Of a DNA stretch of 64,000 nt, positions 34,464-41,915 are shown one piece after another. The DNA is from an archaeon (GTDB lineage: Archaea; Thermoproteota; Nitrososphaeria; Nitrososphaerales; Gagatemarchaeaceae), in NCBI GenBank assembly GCA_021827865.1, contig JAKAUC010000009.1, positions 186,001-250,000 of the forward strand. The letters are read 5' to 3'. A program made the position numbers and the translations under genes. Positions within the stretch are counted from its first letter, which is position 1, and each line of letters starts with the position of its first letter. Under the pieces are notes generated by a model. That model had not been told where the DNA came from. It ran no database searches and was given only the letters and a program-made list of their open reading frames with translations.

Positions 34464-34865
34464 CTAGAATATTCGCCTCGTCCCTTCGATGGCGTCGAAG
34501 TCGGAGTCGTTCGAATACACTTCCTTCGTCCCCGACCTCTCCATCTGGGCGGCGATGACGTAGTCGTCCCACGCCCTCCAGTCCCCTCCGTCGCCCATCT
34601 TCTCCCGGGCCCTGACGAAGTCGGCGAACGTCGTCTCGACCTTGGACATGCTCGGCATCGACCTGAGGAGTGAAAGGAACGCGGGGATCCGGTCGGCCTT
34701 CTTCTTCCACTTCATGTAGCCGCACACCTGGGCTATCGCCAGGGTGGAGGTGACGGCCGCCTCCCCGTCCTGTATGGCCTTGAGGATGGACCTCGCCCTC
34801 TCGCCGTAGGCGGGGTCGTCGGAAAGGTGGTACACGAACACGTTCGAGTCTACGAACCTCGTCAG
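34464..34865 (-). CDS. vapC: VapC-type PIN-domain toxin (CTG start likely)
   Basis: A 133-residue PIN ribonuclease. FVDSNVFVYHLSDDP has the first Asp, TSTLAIAQVCGYM the Glu region, WRAWDDYVIAAQMERSG the next acidic pair and VYSNDSDFDAIEG the end. The first ATG or GTG in frame would leave out the first catalytic Asp, so translation very likely begins at CTG 34863-34865, which overlaps the antitoxin TGA as CTGA. The pair is one operon with the AbrB antitoxin before it. Confidence 0.85.
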   Translation of the reverse strand: MTRFVDSNVFVYHLSDDPAYGERARSILKAIQDGEAAVTSTLAIAQVCGYMKWKKKADRIPAFLSLLRSMPSMSKVETTFADFVRAREKMGDGGDWRAWDDYVIAAQMERSGTKEVYSNDSDFDAIEGTRRIF

Positions 34866-35086
34866 GCTTCGTCCCTCCCGAGCGCACCCTCGACCTCTTC
34901 GAGGTCCACCTTGGAACGGCCGATGATCCCTCTCACCTCGTCCACGTCGACGGAAAGGTCCGGCCTGAGGACGATGGCGCCGTTCTCGAGCTCCACTTCA
35001 AAGACGTCCCCCTCGTGGAGGGCCATGGCCTCTCTCACCTGAGCGGGCAGCGTCAGCCTCCCCTTTTCCCTGATAGCCACCTTCAT
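34862..35086 (-). CDS. vapB: AbrB-type antitoxin
   Basis: A 74-residue protein: KVAIREKGRLTLPAQVREAM and HEGDVFEVELENGAIVLRPD make the AbrB-like swapped hairpin; a short acidic tail (VDVDEVRGIIGRSKVDLEEV) would block the toxin. Start at ATG 35086; upstream codons are not family-like. It lies below repeated TGGGAA motifs. Confidence 0.85.
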   Translation of the reverse strand: MKVAIREKGRLTLPAQVREAMALHEGDVFEVELENGAIVLRPDLSVDVDEVRGIIGRSKVDLEEVEGALGRDEA

Positions 35087-35121
35087 CTGTTCATTCCCAC
35101 TGCTCGTTGGGAAGAGCAAAT

Positions 35122-35140
35122 TGGGATAAAAATATTCCCA
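35122..35140 (-). promoter_or_regulatory. inverted repeat operator/promoter of the vapBC pair
   Basis: TGGGA and TCCCA arms flank nine AT-rich bases (AATATTTTT type) that also serve as TATA region. A further GTGGGAAT lies just before the antitoxin ATG, so there may be a third half site. Confidence 0.5.
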
Positions 35141-35189
35141 CCGCTGCGCCAGCGACCGACGGGAGAGGCCGGGGCGAAAGCGTAGATCT

Positions 35190-35384
35190 TCAGCCACGAA
35201 GCTCCGTCGTTGCGGTGAAGGTGCGCCTGGCCACCAGGAGTATCCCGCGCTCTTCTTCCCGCACCTCGAGGGTCGCGCCTTCCTCCAGCCCCAGGCCCCT
35301 CCTTATGTTCGAGGGGATGGTGACCTGCCCCTTGCGTTTGACCCCACGATCGGCGACTTTGGTATGACGTTCTGAATGTTCGAT
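35190..35384 (-). pseudogene. AbrB-type antitoxin fragment without start codon
   Basis: Between a TAA and a TGA the frame reads VKRKGQVTIPSNIRRGLGLE and then EGATLEVREEERGILLVARR, a nearly full AbrB domain. There is no ATG, GTG or TTG in frame before it (only ATC, GTC and sense codons), and no toxin follows. It is either the remnant of a lost module or uses a rare start codon. Similar in sequence to the antitoxin at 39334-39564. Confidence 0.6.
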
Positions 35385-35439
35385 TTAAGGACTGTCTGGC
35401 ACGGGCCCACCGTCAGGCCTGCCTTCATCCTGTTGACGC

Positions 35440-35892
35440 TCATCGAAAGTCCATCGAAGTCATGAACCTGAACTCGGGTCTCCGCTCTCGGACGAACCTG
35501 AGGAGCCCCTCGTCGGTCGCGAAGTCGTCTTCCGACACCAAGGCGTCGCAATGCTCCATTGCCGACGCTATTATCAGGCAGTCTACGAAGTCGTTGTGGA
35601 AGCGCCTCAGACCGATCGAAGCCGCCGCGACCTGCTCCCCGTAGGCCGACGCCTTTTCCACTGTGTCGTCCGCCATTATGCTCCTGACCCCCGCCATCAG
35701 CTTCTCCTCCGGCAGCTTGCCGGCCTTCACCAGCTTGGCGCCCTTTGCGAGGAGCTCGAAGAGAGAGATGTCCGAAACCCAGGTCTCGTGGCCGGCGTCC
35801 TGGGCGGCGGCGAGGGTGTGGTCGAGCCGCTCTCCGACCCCCACGCCGACCGCAGGGAGCATGTAGGTCGTATCCAGGAGGACGCGAGACAA
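35440..35892 (-). CDS. vapC: VapC-type PIN-domain toxin
   Basis: A 150-residue PIN protein. VLLDTTYMLPAVGVGV contains the first Asp, SDISLFELLAKGAKL the Glu, RRFHNDFVDCLIIASAMEH the third and fourth acids, and DALVSEDDFATDEG the last. It is longer than standard VapC by an insert near residue 25. ATG at 35892; the antitoxin stop is four bases upstream. The pair is one operon. Confidence 0.85.
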   Translation of the reverse strand: MSRVLLDTTYMLPAVGVGVGERLDHTLAAAQDAGHETWVSDISLFELLAKGAKLVKAGKLPEEKLMAGVRSIMADDTVEKASAYGEQVAAASIGLRRFHNDFVDCLIIASAMEHCDALVSEDDFATDEGLLRFVRERRPEFRFMTSMDFR

Positions 35893-35896
35893 GGGG

Positions 35897-36157
35897 TCAC
35901 GCCCGCCTCTTGCGGCCGTCCTCGAGCCTGCGCGAAAGCTCCCTTCGGTCCTCCCGCAGCTCCTCCAACGTGACGGTCGTCACGGGCTCCATCTCCATCA
36001 GCTCCCTGACCTTGGGGATGGGCTCCACGACGAGGCGGCGCCCCTCCACCCTGAAGCGGACCTTCATCCCAGGCTTGAGGCCGAGGGCATCCCTGATGCT
36101 CTTTGGAGGGTAGAGCTCTTCTTTCGACCCGACGACGCTTTCGGATTGGGTTGACAT
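35897..36157 (-). CDS. vapB: AbrB-like antitoxin
   Basis: An 86-residue protein. GSKEELYPPKSIRDALGLKP and GMKVRFRVEGRRLVVEPI form an AbrB-like hairpin with a divergent first strand, then an acidic/basic helix (TLEELREDRRELSRRLEDG) for toxin binding. Leaderless transcription is likely, because a TATA-like box lies about 26 bases before the ATG. Confidence 0.8.
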   Translation of the reverse strand: MSTQSESVVGSKEELYPPKSIRDALGLKPGMKVRFRVEGRRLVVEPIPKVRELMEMEPVTTVTLEELREDRRELSRRLEDGRKRRA

Positions 36158-36182
36158 GTCCGGATTCAGTCTATCTTCCGGG

Positions 36183-36190
36183 TATTTAAT
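36183..36190 (-). promoter_or_regulatory. TATA-like promoter element
   Basis: ATTAAATAC on the minus strand, about 26 bases before the ATG of the antitoxin at 36157, in otherwise GC-rich sequence. It stands out clearly. Confidence 0.5.
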
Positions 36191-36302
36191 CGCTTGCCGG
36201 ACCGAGTGGCCTGCTCCGGCCGACGACGGGCCGGCGGCCGCGAAAGGTCGAGCGCCAGAGTTTAGCTCTCCCCCCTCGCCCTTCCCCGGGCGTGGACAAC
36301 CC

Positions 36303-36331
36303 TTAAGTATACACTATTGAATATCGTATAC
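36303..36331 (+). promoter_or_regulatory. promoter/operator with twin GTATAC sites
   Basis: TTAAGTATAC is a TATA-like element about 25 bases before the antitoxin ATG at 36333. GTATAC palindromes at 36307-36312 and 36326-36331 are 19 bases apart centre to centre; the first overlaps the TATA box and the second touches the start codon. A likely autoregulatory operator. Confidence 0.5.
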
Positions 36332-36332
36332 C

Positions 36333-36647
36333 ATGTCAGAAGTGCTCTCAGTGAAGGTCGAGAAGGAGAAGCTGAGGCAGCTCGAGGAGATAGCGAAAGA
36401 AGAGCAGAGCGACCGGTCGACGGTGGCCAGGCGTCTGTTGGACGCGGGGATACGCGGGTGGAAGGTGGACAGGGCCGCTGAGAGGTTCCAGAGGGGGAAG
36501 GTGTCTCTCTGGAAGGCGTCGCAGGAGTCCGGGCTGTCGCTGAGGGAGTTCATGGACGTCCTCGAGGAGAGGAAAGCCCCGACGGTCGGGGTCACGGTGG
36601 CCGAGCTGGAGAAGGAAGTCGGGGCCCTGGCCGGCGAAACCGGGTGA
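36333..36647 (+). CDS. UPF0175-family antitoxin
   Basis: A 104-residue protein. A ribbon-helix-helix start (LSVKVEKEKLRQLEEIAKEE, then SDRSTVARRLLDAGIRGW) is followed by the UPF0175-type helix-turn-helix VDRAAERFQRGKVSLWKASQ and SGLSLREFMDVLEER. Proteins of this kind usually precede DUF3368 PIN-like genes, exactly as here. It is the only TA module on the plus strand in this island. Overlap with the next gene is four bases (GTGA). Confidence 0.85.
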   Translation: MSEVLSVKVEKEKLRQLEEIAKEEQSDRSTVARRLLDAGIRGWKVDRAAERFQRGKVSLWKASQESGLSLREFMDVLEERKAPTVGVTVAELEKEVGALAGETG

Positions 36648-37177
36648 AGACGAAGTTCGTCTTCGACGCTACCCCTCTGATACACCTGGCCAAGGCGGGG
36701 CTGGCCCCACTCCTCGTCGGCCTCGCGGGGGACAAGTTCACGGTCCCGGCTGTGGTGCGGGAGGTCGTGGGCAGGGTGGAGGAAGAAAGAGAGTTCGAGC
36801 ATCCAGATGCCGGCATCGTTTCTTCCCTCATCGACCGAGGGGTCATTCAGGTGAGAAGTCCCACCCCCAAGGACTCGGAAGTGGTGGCCCGCCTGCACAG
36901 GGACGTGCATGCCGGGGAGGCCGAGGTGTTGGCATTGGCCAAGGCGCTGGAAGCCATCGCAGTCATCGACGACCGGGCCGCCAGGTCGGCCGCGAAGATC
37001 CAGGGGGTGAGGCTCGAAGGGACCTACGGGGTCGTCTTCCGCGCGGTCAAGGAGGGCTCGATCACGGCTCGCGAGGCTGAAGAGGACCTCGACAGGCTGG
37101 TGTCGTCCGGGTGGAGGTGCGACGCGGAGCTATACGCTGCGCTGTTAAGGTCTCTCAAGAGGGTCGCGGTCAAGTGA
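36644..37177 (+). CDS. DUF3368 PIN-like toxin
   Basis: A 177-residue PIN-superfamily protein. FVFDATPLIHLAKAG holds the first Asp, VPAVVREVVGR the Glu, HAGEAEVLALAKALEAIAVI and DDRAARSAAKIQGV the following acids, and RLEGTYGVVFRAVKEGSI is the diagnostic DUF3368 block. An extra C-terminal helix pair of about 40 residues follows. Start is GTG at 36644. It would cut RNA when not held by the UPF0175-type partner. Confidence 0.87.
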   Translation: MKTKFVFDATPLIHLAKAGLAPLLVGLAGDKFTVPAVVREVVGRVEEEREFEHPDAGIVSSLIDRGVIQVRSPTPKDSEVVARLHRDVHAGEAEVLALAKALEAIAVIDDRAARSAAKIQGVRLEGTYGVVFRAVKEGSITAREAEEDLDRLVSSGWRCDAELYAALLRSLKRVAVK

Positions 37178-37309
37178 GGTCTCGCCACCGAAGTCCTTCA
37201 CGAGGTTCGACGGCCGGACCTGTCCGCTTCCCCTCCCCTCGGGAACGATGACGGAACCCAGCCTAGCCAGGAATCAGCGCTTTGATGCCCTGCCCCTCTC
37301 TCGAAGCCA

Positions 37310-37738
37310 TCAGTGAATCCGGGTAGTCAGCCCGTCGAACCCTGAGTCGAAGCTCATGATCCCGCCGAGCCCGCGCCTCTCTATGTGGGTCAGCGAGACG
37401 CAGTCTGTGAAGCTCATCGGCTTGCTTCCAAGCTTCTGGAACCGCTTCCATGAGCTTTGGAACTCCGCGGGTCCTGTGTAGAGCTTCTCGATCCTCGGCG
37501 AATCCAATGCCAGCCGTCCTACGTTGACGGCAACGCGGAAGTCCCTGGTGCGGGACAGGGCCGTGGTGACCGCCTCGTCTACGACGTAATCAGAGGTGTA
37601 GACGGCCCCGAACTCCCCTTTCAATGCCCTCTCGACGAGCTGGGACGCCCTTTTGTGGTTGGTGTCCCGGCTGTTTCTTGCGGCGACGAATATCCCGGTG
37701 TCCAGGAAGATCGCCAAGTCAACTCTTCCCGTAGACAT
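37310..37738 (-). CDS. vapC: VapC-type PIN-domain toxin
   Basis: A 142-residue PIN ribonuclease with IFLDTGIFVAARNSRD, YTSDYVVDEAVTTALSRTR, MSFTDCVSLTHIERRG and IMSFDSGFDGLTTR. The four acidic positions are in place. It is a close paralogue of the toxin at 29848-30273. ATG at 37738 gives a 20-base overlap with the antitoxin; TTG at 37717 just before the first strand is another possible start. Confidence 0.9.
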   Translation of the reverse strand: MSTGRVDLAIFLDTGIFVAARNSRDTNHKRASQLVERALKGEFGAVYTSDYVVDEAVTTALSRTRDFRVAVNVGRLALDSPRIEKLYTGPAEFQSSWKRFQKLGSKPMSFTDCVSLTHIERRGLGGIMSFDSGFDGLTTRIH

Positions 37739-37994
37739 ACTCGTCCACGCGCTCCGAAGCGTCGTCGACCCCCCAGTCTTCGGGCCGGTGGAGGAGCGTC
37801 CAGGCAGGGTCCTTTTCCAGGGGCGGGAGCCTCTTGAGCCGCTTCACTATCTCCTCTCTGTTCTCCATCGAGTAGTCCACCATGAGTCCCAGAGCTTCCT
37901 GGAAGGTCACCTTCACCCCTTCTTCGAGTATCAGGGACGCCACGAAGCGCTCTACTTCATCCTTTCTTCTTCTGTCCAGCTTGACGGTCAGGGA
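37719..37994 (-). CDS. vapB: VapB-type antitoxin
   Basis: A 91-residue protein starting MSLTVKLDRRRKDEVERFV at ATG 37994, a ribbon-helix-helix-like start, then KVTFQEALGLMVDYSMENRE and a C-terminal part (DPAWTLLHRPEDWGVDDASE) that resembles the WGVQTRWEDID tail of the antitoxin at 30270. A TATA-like box 27 bases upstream suggests a leaderless message. Confidence 0.8.
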   Translation of the reverse strand, partial: SLTVKLDRRRKDEVERFVASLILEEGVKVTFQEALGLMVDYSMENREEIVKRLKRLPPLEKDPAWTLLHRPEDWGVDDASERVDEYVYGKS

Positions 37995-38020
37995 CATGAC
38001 TCGCCTGAGGCTTCTTCTAC

Positions 38021-38042
38021 TATTATACTTTGCTACTAGTAG
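38021..38042 (-). promoter_or_regulatory. TATA box and CTACTAGTAG palindrome before vapBC
   Basis: AAGTATAATA at 38021-38030 (minus) lies 27 bases before the antitoxin start, and the perfect palindrome CTACTAGTAG at 38033-38042 adjoins it on the upstream side, a probable BRE-overlapping operator. Confidence 0.5.
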
Positions 38043-38090
38043 CGATACTATGTGACATGAGATGGGCACTTGAAACTGGGAGCGATGCAA

Positions 38091-38187
38091 GCTTGTCCAC
38101 CGCCGTGACCTCGCATCCCTCCTCGGGCAGCCTGTCGACGACGTGGCTCCCGATGGACCCTGCCCCGCCGGTCACCAGCGCTCCCAT
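38091..38187 (-). pseudogene. truncated nucleotide-sugar epimerase (5' fragment)
   Basis: The frame starts at ATG 38187, one base after the nucleotidyltransferase stop, with MGALVTGGAGSIGSHVVDRL and PEEGCEVTAVDKLASL, the first 36 residues of an extended SDR. Similarity ends near 38090, and the promoter of the vapBC module begins there; the open frame goes on to 38023 with unrelated residues. The remaining 270 residues are absent, so the vapBC module has replaced the rest of the gene. Confidence 0.75.
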
Positions 38188-38188
38188 G

Positions 38189-38917
38189 CTAACGACCCCC
38201 CTTCGCCCCTTCATGCCTCCTTGCCGGGAGCCCGCCAACGAACGACCGGAACTCCTCCAGGCTCCTCTCTGACCCTATCTCGTAGAACCTCTCCGCCACC
38301 TCGAAGGCCCGGAGCTGCCCGTCCTTCACCAGCCCGCCATAGAAAGTCGGCTCGTCGCAGACCCGCCCCCTTTCCACCCTGTCGAGCGCCCCCCTCTTCA
38401 GGGCGGTCACGCCGTAGTTGATCCACTCCATCCCGGGGGCGCCGTTCACCTTGTCGTAGGCGGCCACGAAGCCGTCCTTCACCACCACGTCGCTCCTCCC
38501 GAACCTCCCCTCGTTCCTGTACACCGCCATCAGCCCAAGCTCCTCCTGTCCCTCGAGGGCGTCCATCATCCCCCGGTAGTCCAGCGTTAGGTACGCGTCC
38601 CCATAGGTCACGAAGAACTCCTCCCTGAGCATCCGCTCCGCCATCTTCAGCGCCCCCACGGGCCCCAGCAGCCTCTCCCCCTCGGAGGAGTAGCGTATCC
38701 TCACGCCGAAGCCCGACCCGTCCCCGAAGTGCCCGCGTATCGCCTCCCCCTTGTACCCCACGCAGAGCACTATGTCGTCGACCCCGTGGCTCGCCAGGAG
38801 CTCCAGCTCGTACTCGAGGAACGGCCTCCCGTTGACCGGGGCCATCGCCTTGGGCATCCTGTCGGTGAGGGGCCTGAGCCTTGTCCCCAGCCCTCCGGCG
38901 AGTATCGCCGCCTGCAT
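38189..38917 (-). CDS. sugar-1-phosphate nucleotidyltransferase (HddC/GmhC-like)
   Basis: A 242-residue nucleotidyltransferase. AAILAGGLGTRLRPLTDRMP is the nucleotide loop, KAMAPVNGRPFLEYELELL the lysine block, VGYKGEAIRGHFGDGSGFG follows, and FVTYGDAYLTLDY has the Mg-binding Asp. The length and YEIGSERSLEEFRSFV ending fit HddC-type GDP- or ADP-heptose pyrophosphorylases. In line with the phosphatase at 40781 and the remains of the kinase and isomerase at 42260-42798, it probably activated a heptose phosphate. It is intact. Confidence 0.85.
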   Translation of the reverse strand: MQAAILAGGLGTRLRPLTDRMPKAMAPVNGRPFLEYELELLASHGVDDIVLCVGYKGEAIRGHFGDGSGFGVRIRYSSEGERLLGPVGALKMAERMLREEFFVTYGDAYLTLDYRGMMDALEGQEELGLMAVYRNEGRFGRSDVVVKDGFVAAYDKVNGAPGMEWINYGVTALKRGALDRVERGRVCDEPTFYGGLVKDGQLRAFEVAERFYEIGSERSLEEFRSFVGGLPARRHEGAKGGR

Positions 38918-38941
38918 CTGTGCTTCACCGCCTCCCTTCGG

Positions 38942-39337
38942 CTAGAACCACTTTGACCTGGCCCCGAGCTCGCGAAAGTGCGGGTCGTCGGTGACCACGT
39001 ACTCGGCTTCGCCGGCGACGACGAATGATGCGATCAGCGCGTCGGCCACAGGGGCGCCGCGGCTCGACAGCATCAGCCTGCCCGCCTCCAAAGCGTGCCC
39101 TTCGTCGATAGGGACCACCCTCATCCCCCGCTCCTTGAACTGGCCTATGCGGGCCCTGGCGGCGGACTCCCCCATCCTCCCCCCGGCGACCTTCATGAAC
39201 TCGCTCAGCACGACGGAGGGGGCGATCAGGCGCGACGCCAGCTCGTTCCGGAAGAGGGCCCTGACGCGGTCCCTGGACTCCTCGTCCGCAGGGAACTCCA
39301 GCTCCAGGAGCAGGCGCGTGTCTGCGACGGCGGTCAT
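38942..39337 (-). CDS. vapC: VapC-type PIN-domain toxin
   Basis: A 131-residue PIN protein: AVADTRLLLELEFPADEE (first Asp), APSVVLSEFMKVAGGRMG (Glu), GAPVADALIASFVVAGEAEY (third Asp) and VVTDDPHFRELG at the end. It overlaps the antitoxin stop by four bases. Normal length. Confidence 0.9.
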   Translation of the reverse strand: MTAVADTRLLLELEFPADEESRDRVRALFRNELASRLIAPSVVLSEFMKVAGGRMGESAARARIGQFKERGMRVVPIDEGHALEAGRLMLSSRGAPVADALIASFVVAGEAEYVVTDDPHFRELGARSKWF

Positions 39338-39564
39338 CTCCAGTTTCTCCTCAGCTCGTCGAGCTCGCGCATCACTCTGTCATGCTCGGCCTTCCCCACC
39401 GGCTTCCCTGCGTCTATCGGAGACCGGGCTTCCAGCCGGATCCCCCCATCGGATACCTTCACCTCAAGCACAGAGCCTTCTTCGAGGCCGAGCTCCTCCC
39501 TCATCTCGGCCGGGATGGTGACCTGCCCCTTGTGTTTGACTCTTACCAGGGATGACTTACCCAT
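39334..39564 (-). CDS. vapB: AbrB-type antitoxin
   Basis: A 76-residue AbrB-domain protein: SSLVRVKHKGQVTIPAEMRE and LGLEEGSVLEVKVSDGGIRL, then a helical tail KAEHDRVMRELDELRRNW. A CTTAAGTT box about 25 bases upstream suggests leaderless transcription. Confidence 0.88.
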   Translation of the reverse strand: MGKSSLVRVKHKGQVTIPAEMREELGLEEGSVLEVKVSDGGIRLEARSPIDAGKPVGKAEHDRVMRELDELRRNWR

Positions 39565-39721
39565 AGTCTGACTTTCTTAGAGTCCAACTTAAGCCTTTGC
39601 GCCCTGAGGAGCGACCCGCGGGGAGGGAAGGGTGAAAGCGTCTCCGGCGCGGTCTCTTTGAGGTCGGCCCCGTCCCCAGCCACTCCGCCCGCGAGTCTTG
39701 CCGCCTGCACCTTCTCAGCCC

Positions 39722-40147
39722 CTACGGGACCCGCAGTTCCTCAGGCGGCTGCCGTCTGAGGCCCGGGACTTTCTCGAAGACCGCGTCGGTGGAGATGATG
39801 GTGTGGTCCGGGACAGAGGGAGAAAGGGCGGTCGCCGCGTAGAGCGCGTCGAAGACGGAGGAGATCTTGTAGGTCTCGGCCAGATGCAGGGCGGAGAGAC
39901 ATGTTTCGGCGTCCGGGTTAAGGAACTTCAGGTTCTTCATTGTGGTTACGCGGGCGAAGTCGACCAGGATCGTGTGCAAGGGCGCGTTCCCCGAGAACAC
40001 GTAGTACATCTCCTGGAGGGTGGCCGCGGAGCAGGCGACCTCCCCCAGCCTCCCGGCCTCGACCGCGCCGATCACACGCTCTGCCGTTGGTTTGAGCCAG
40101 TCGTCCTTCTTGAGATAAGCTATGAGCATGTCCGACTCGAGCAGCAT
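39722..40147 (-). CDS. vapC: PIN-domain toxin
   Basis: A 141-residue PIN-fold protein. LLESDMLIAYLKKDDWLKPT has the first Asp, SAATLQEMYYVFSGN the Glu, ETYKISSVFDALYAATALS the third Asp and IISTDAVFEKVPGL the last. It is divergent in that the first motif is ESDML rather than VDTNxL. The antitoxin ends six bases upstream. Confidence 0.82.
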   Translation of the reverse strand: MLLESDMLIAYLKKDDWLKPTAERVIGAVEAGRLGEVACSAATLQEMYYVFSGNAPLHTILVDFARVTTMKNLKFLNPDAETCLSALHLAETYKISSVFDALYAATALSPSVPDHTIISTDAVFEKVPGLRRQPPEELRVP

Positions 40148-40153
40148 CGGGTT

Positions 40154-40384
40154 TCACCCTGTACGTCTGCGGCGCCGCTCCGACGCGTCCTCCCTGGCCC
40201 TCGCCTCGGCCCTCGCCTTCAGGGCCCCGACGCCTTCCTTGACATCGATGGGGATTGGCTTCCGGGGGACAGGGATGAGGAGGAGGGCCTCGCCCTGCCT
40301 CACCATGACGGCTTCGTCGGCGTCGAATTCGATGTCCCTGGGGACGTATACCCGCCTATGCGCGTCAATCTTTACCACAGACAT
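40154..40384 (-). CDS. vapB: AbrB-like antitoxin
   Basis: A 76-residue protein. VVKIDAHRRVYVPRDIEFDA and DEAVMVRQGEALLLIPVPRK form a reduced AbrB hairpin; the tail is very basic and helical (KARAEARAREDASERRRRR). CATTAAGTAG, a TATA-like sequence, lies about 45 bases upstream. Confidence 0.75.
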   Translation of the reverse strand: MSVVKIDAHRRVYVPRDIEFDADEAVMVRQGEALLLIPVPRKPIPIDVKEGVGALKARAEARAREDASERRRRRTG

Positions 40385-40634
40385 ATGTTTTTCCCACTGA
40401 TAGCGGTCTTGTGGTTCTACTTAATGGTTTGTGGTATGCGCTGGAGTCGGAGCAGCTGGCTTCGTGATCCAGAACCTGTCGCGCCCGTCGCGGAGACGAG
40501 GGCCACCCCTGGGGTTCCCCCATCGCCATTTCCACCCGGCTCGTCAGGCTCGCGGACGAACCTGTCGCGCTCTGGGCGCCCCGCGACTTCCGGCTAAGCC
40601 GAGGTTGGGACCTGCACTTCGTTCCTGGGGGGAT

Positions 40635-40784
40635 TCACTTCTGGCTCCCCTTCTTGATTATCTCCACCGAGTTGGCGAGCATGGTGTAGTCCACCCCCGA
40701 GCTGTTGAGGGCTTCCTCCACCTTCTTTCGGACGCTCTTCTCGTCCCTGTTCTCGCAGTCGACCCACACCTCGATGCGCTTCAA
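40635..40784 (-). CDS. 49-residue protein coupled to the HAD phosphatase
   Basis: A small frame starting at TTG 40784 that overlaps the phosphatase stop as TTGA, a strong sign of translational coupling. The product begins MKRIEVWVDCENRDEKSVRK, then KVEEALNSSGVDYTMLANS and ends KKGSQK: two beta strands with a helix, like a half ferredoxin fold. I do not recognise a family. It may be a partner of the phosphatase or a truncated domain. Confidence 0.55.
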   Translation of the reverse strand: MKRIEVWVDCENRDEKSVRKKVEEALNSSGVDYTMLANSVEIIKKGSQK

Positions 40785-41509
40785 CGCGAGGGCATCCCCG
40801 ATGCCATCTTCTTAACGATATCAGCCGCCTCGGCGACGTTGCGCGCGACGAATTCAGGCTGGGCGCCCAGCTCGTCCATCTTGCTGCTCAGGGTCCCGTT
40901 GAGGGTCGCCACCAGGATGGTCTTGCAACCGGCCCTCTTCCCCGCCAGCACGTCGTACAGGCCGTCCCCGACCATCACCGAGCGTCCCAGGTCCAGCCCG
41001 AGGTCGCGGGCGGCGTCGAGGAGCATCCCGGGCTTCGGCTTCCTGCAGGCGCAGTCGGCCTTGTACGCCGCGACCCTCGCCTGGGGGTGGTGGAAGCAGT
41101 AGTACTCGGCGTCGAGGCTGACCCCCTCGGCGGCCAGGAGCCTCCGCATCTTCGCCTGTATCTTCCTGAACGCTGCCATGGTCATGTGCTTCTTGGCCAT
41201 GCCCGGCTGGTTCGAGACCAGGACCAGCTTGTAGCCGGCGGCCCTCATGGTCCTCAGCGCCTGGCCTATCCCCTCGGCCAGGACGAACTGCCTCGGGGTG
41301 AAGGGGCTGTCGACGATCCCGGGGTCGGGGTAGTAGACCATCTCGTTGACCACCCCGTCGCGGTCAATCAGCGCCGCTCTGGCCACGTTTTCCGCCTCGT
41401 TCGGGCGGACATGACCCCGGGCCTCCTTTTCGGCATTCATCCTGGAGCCATCGACGGACCCTTTCGGCCGGTCCGCGAAATCGAGGGCTTCGGTCTTCAT
41501 CGGGGTCAA
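40781..41509 (-). CDS. gmhB: HAD-IIIA phosphatase (GmhB/HisB-N-like)
   Basis: A HAD hydrolase related to D-glycero-D-manno-heptose 1,7-bisphosphate phosphatase. LIDRDGVVNEMVYYPDPG carries the nucleophile Asp, LVSNQPGMAKKHMTMAAF is motif II, YYCFHHPQARVAAYKADCAC provides a Cys/His zinc loop typical of GmhB, and RKPKPGML plus VMVGDGLYDVLAGKRAG complete the site. The frame to 41509 gives about 45 residues before the catalytic strand, more than the family needs; GTG at 41383 is a plausible true start. It would make heptose 1-phosphate for the nucleotidyltransferase at 38189. Confidence 0.85.
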   Translation of the reverse strand: MTPMKTEALDFADRPKGSVDGSRMNAEKEARGHVRPNEAENVARAALIDRDGVVNEMVYYPDPGIVDSPFTPRQFVLAEGIGQALRTMRAAGYKLVLVSNQPGMAKKHMTMAAFRKIQAKMRRLLAAEGVSLDAEYYCFHHPQARVAAYKADCACRKPKPGMLLDAARDLGLDLGRSVMVGDGLYDVLAGKRAGCKTILVATLNGTLSSKMDELGAQPEFVARNVAEAADIVKKMASGMPSR

Positions 41510-41537
41510 AGCCGACTCTCTTCCAGGAGCATGTCCA

Positions 41538-41915
41538 TCAAAGCGGAGTTACGCCCAACCGCTGGGCATCTCGCTTTAGGCCCGCGTCGAAGGTCAGGAT
41601 AGAGGCGCCCAACCTCTTCGCGTGGGAGAGGATCAGGTAGTCGTTGTATCTGGAGAACGACGAGGCCTCCCGCGTGGCGAACAGGATGTCGTCCTGGGAG
41701 TCCGAGCTGTATTTCGCCTTCTCTGACAGCAGGTATTCTTCCGCCTTGTCCCGGGCGAAGGAGAAGTCTGCTTTCAGGCCCCGGAGCGCCCACAGGTACT
41801 CGTGGAGGACGATCGCCGGCAGGACCCAGCCGTCGGCTTCCTCCAGCTTGCTCCTCGCCTGCTCGTGCTGGTCGCTGTCCTCATAGGTGTCGAAGACCAG
41901 GACGTTGGTGTCCAC
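41538..41915 (-). CDS. vapC: VapC-type PIN-domain toxin
   Basis: A 125-residue PIN ribonuclease beginning at GTG 41915 (TAGTG overlap with the antitoxin stop): MDTNVLVFDTYEDSDQHEQA, LPAIVLHEYLWALRGL, SFSRYNDYLILSHAKRLGAS and ILTFDAGLKRDAQ. The acidic residues are all present. Confidence 0.9.
   Translation of the reverse strand: MDTNVLVFDTYEDSDQHEQARSKLEEADGWVLPAIVLHEYLWALRGLKADFSFARDKAEEYLLSEKAKYSSDSQDDILFATREASSFSRYNDYLILSHAKRLGASILTFDAGLKRDAQRLGVTPL

Noticed and set aside
39698-40597. 299-residue plus-strand open frame
   Set aside because: It lies opposite a clear vapBC pair and has the Arg/Gly/Val-rich, motif-free look of an antisense frame in GC-rich DNA.
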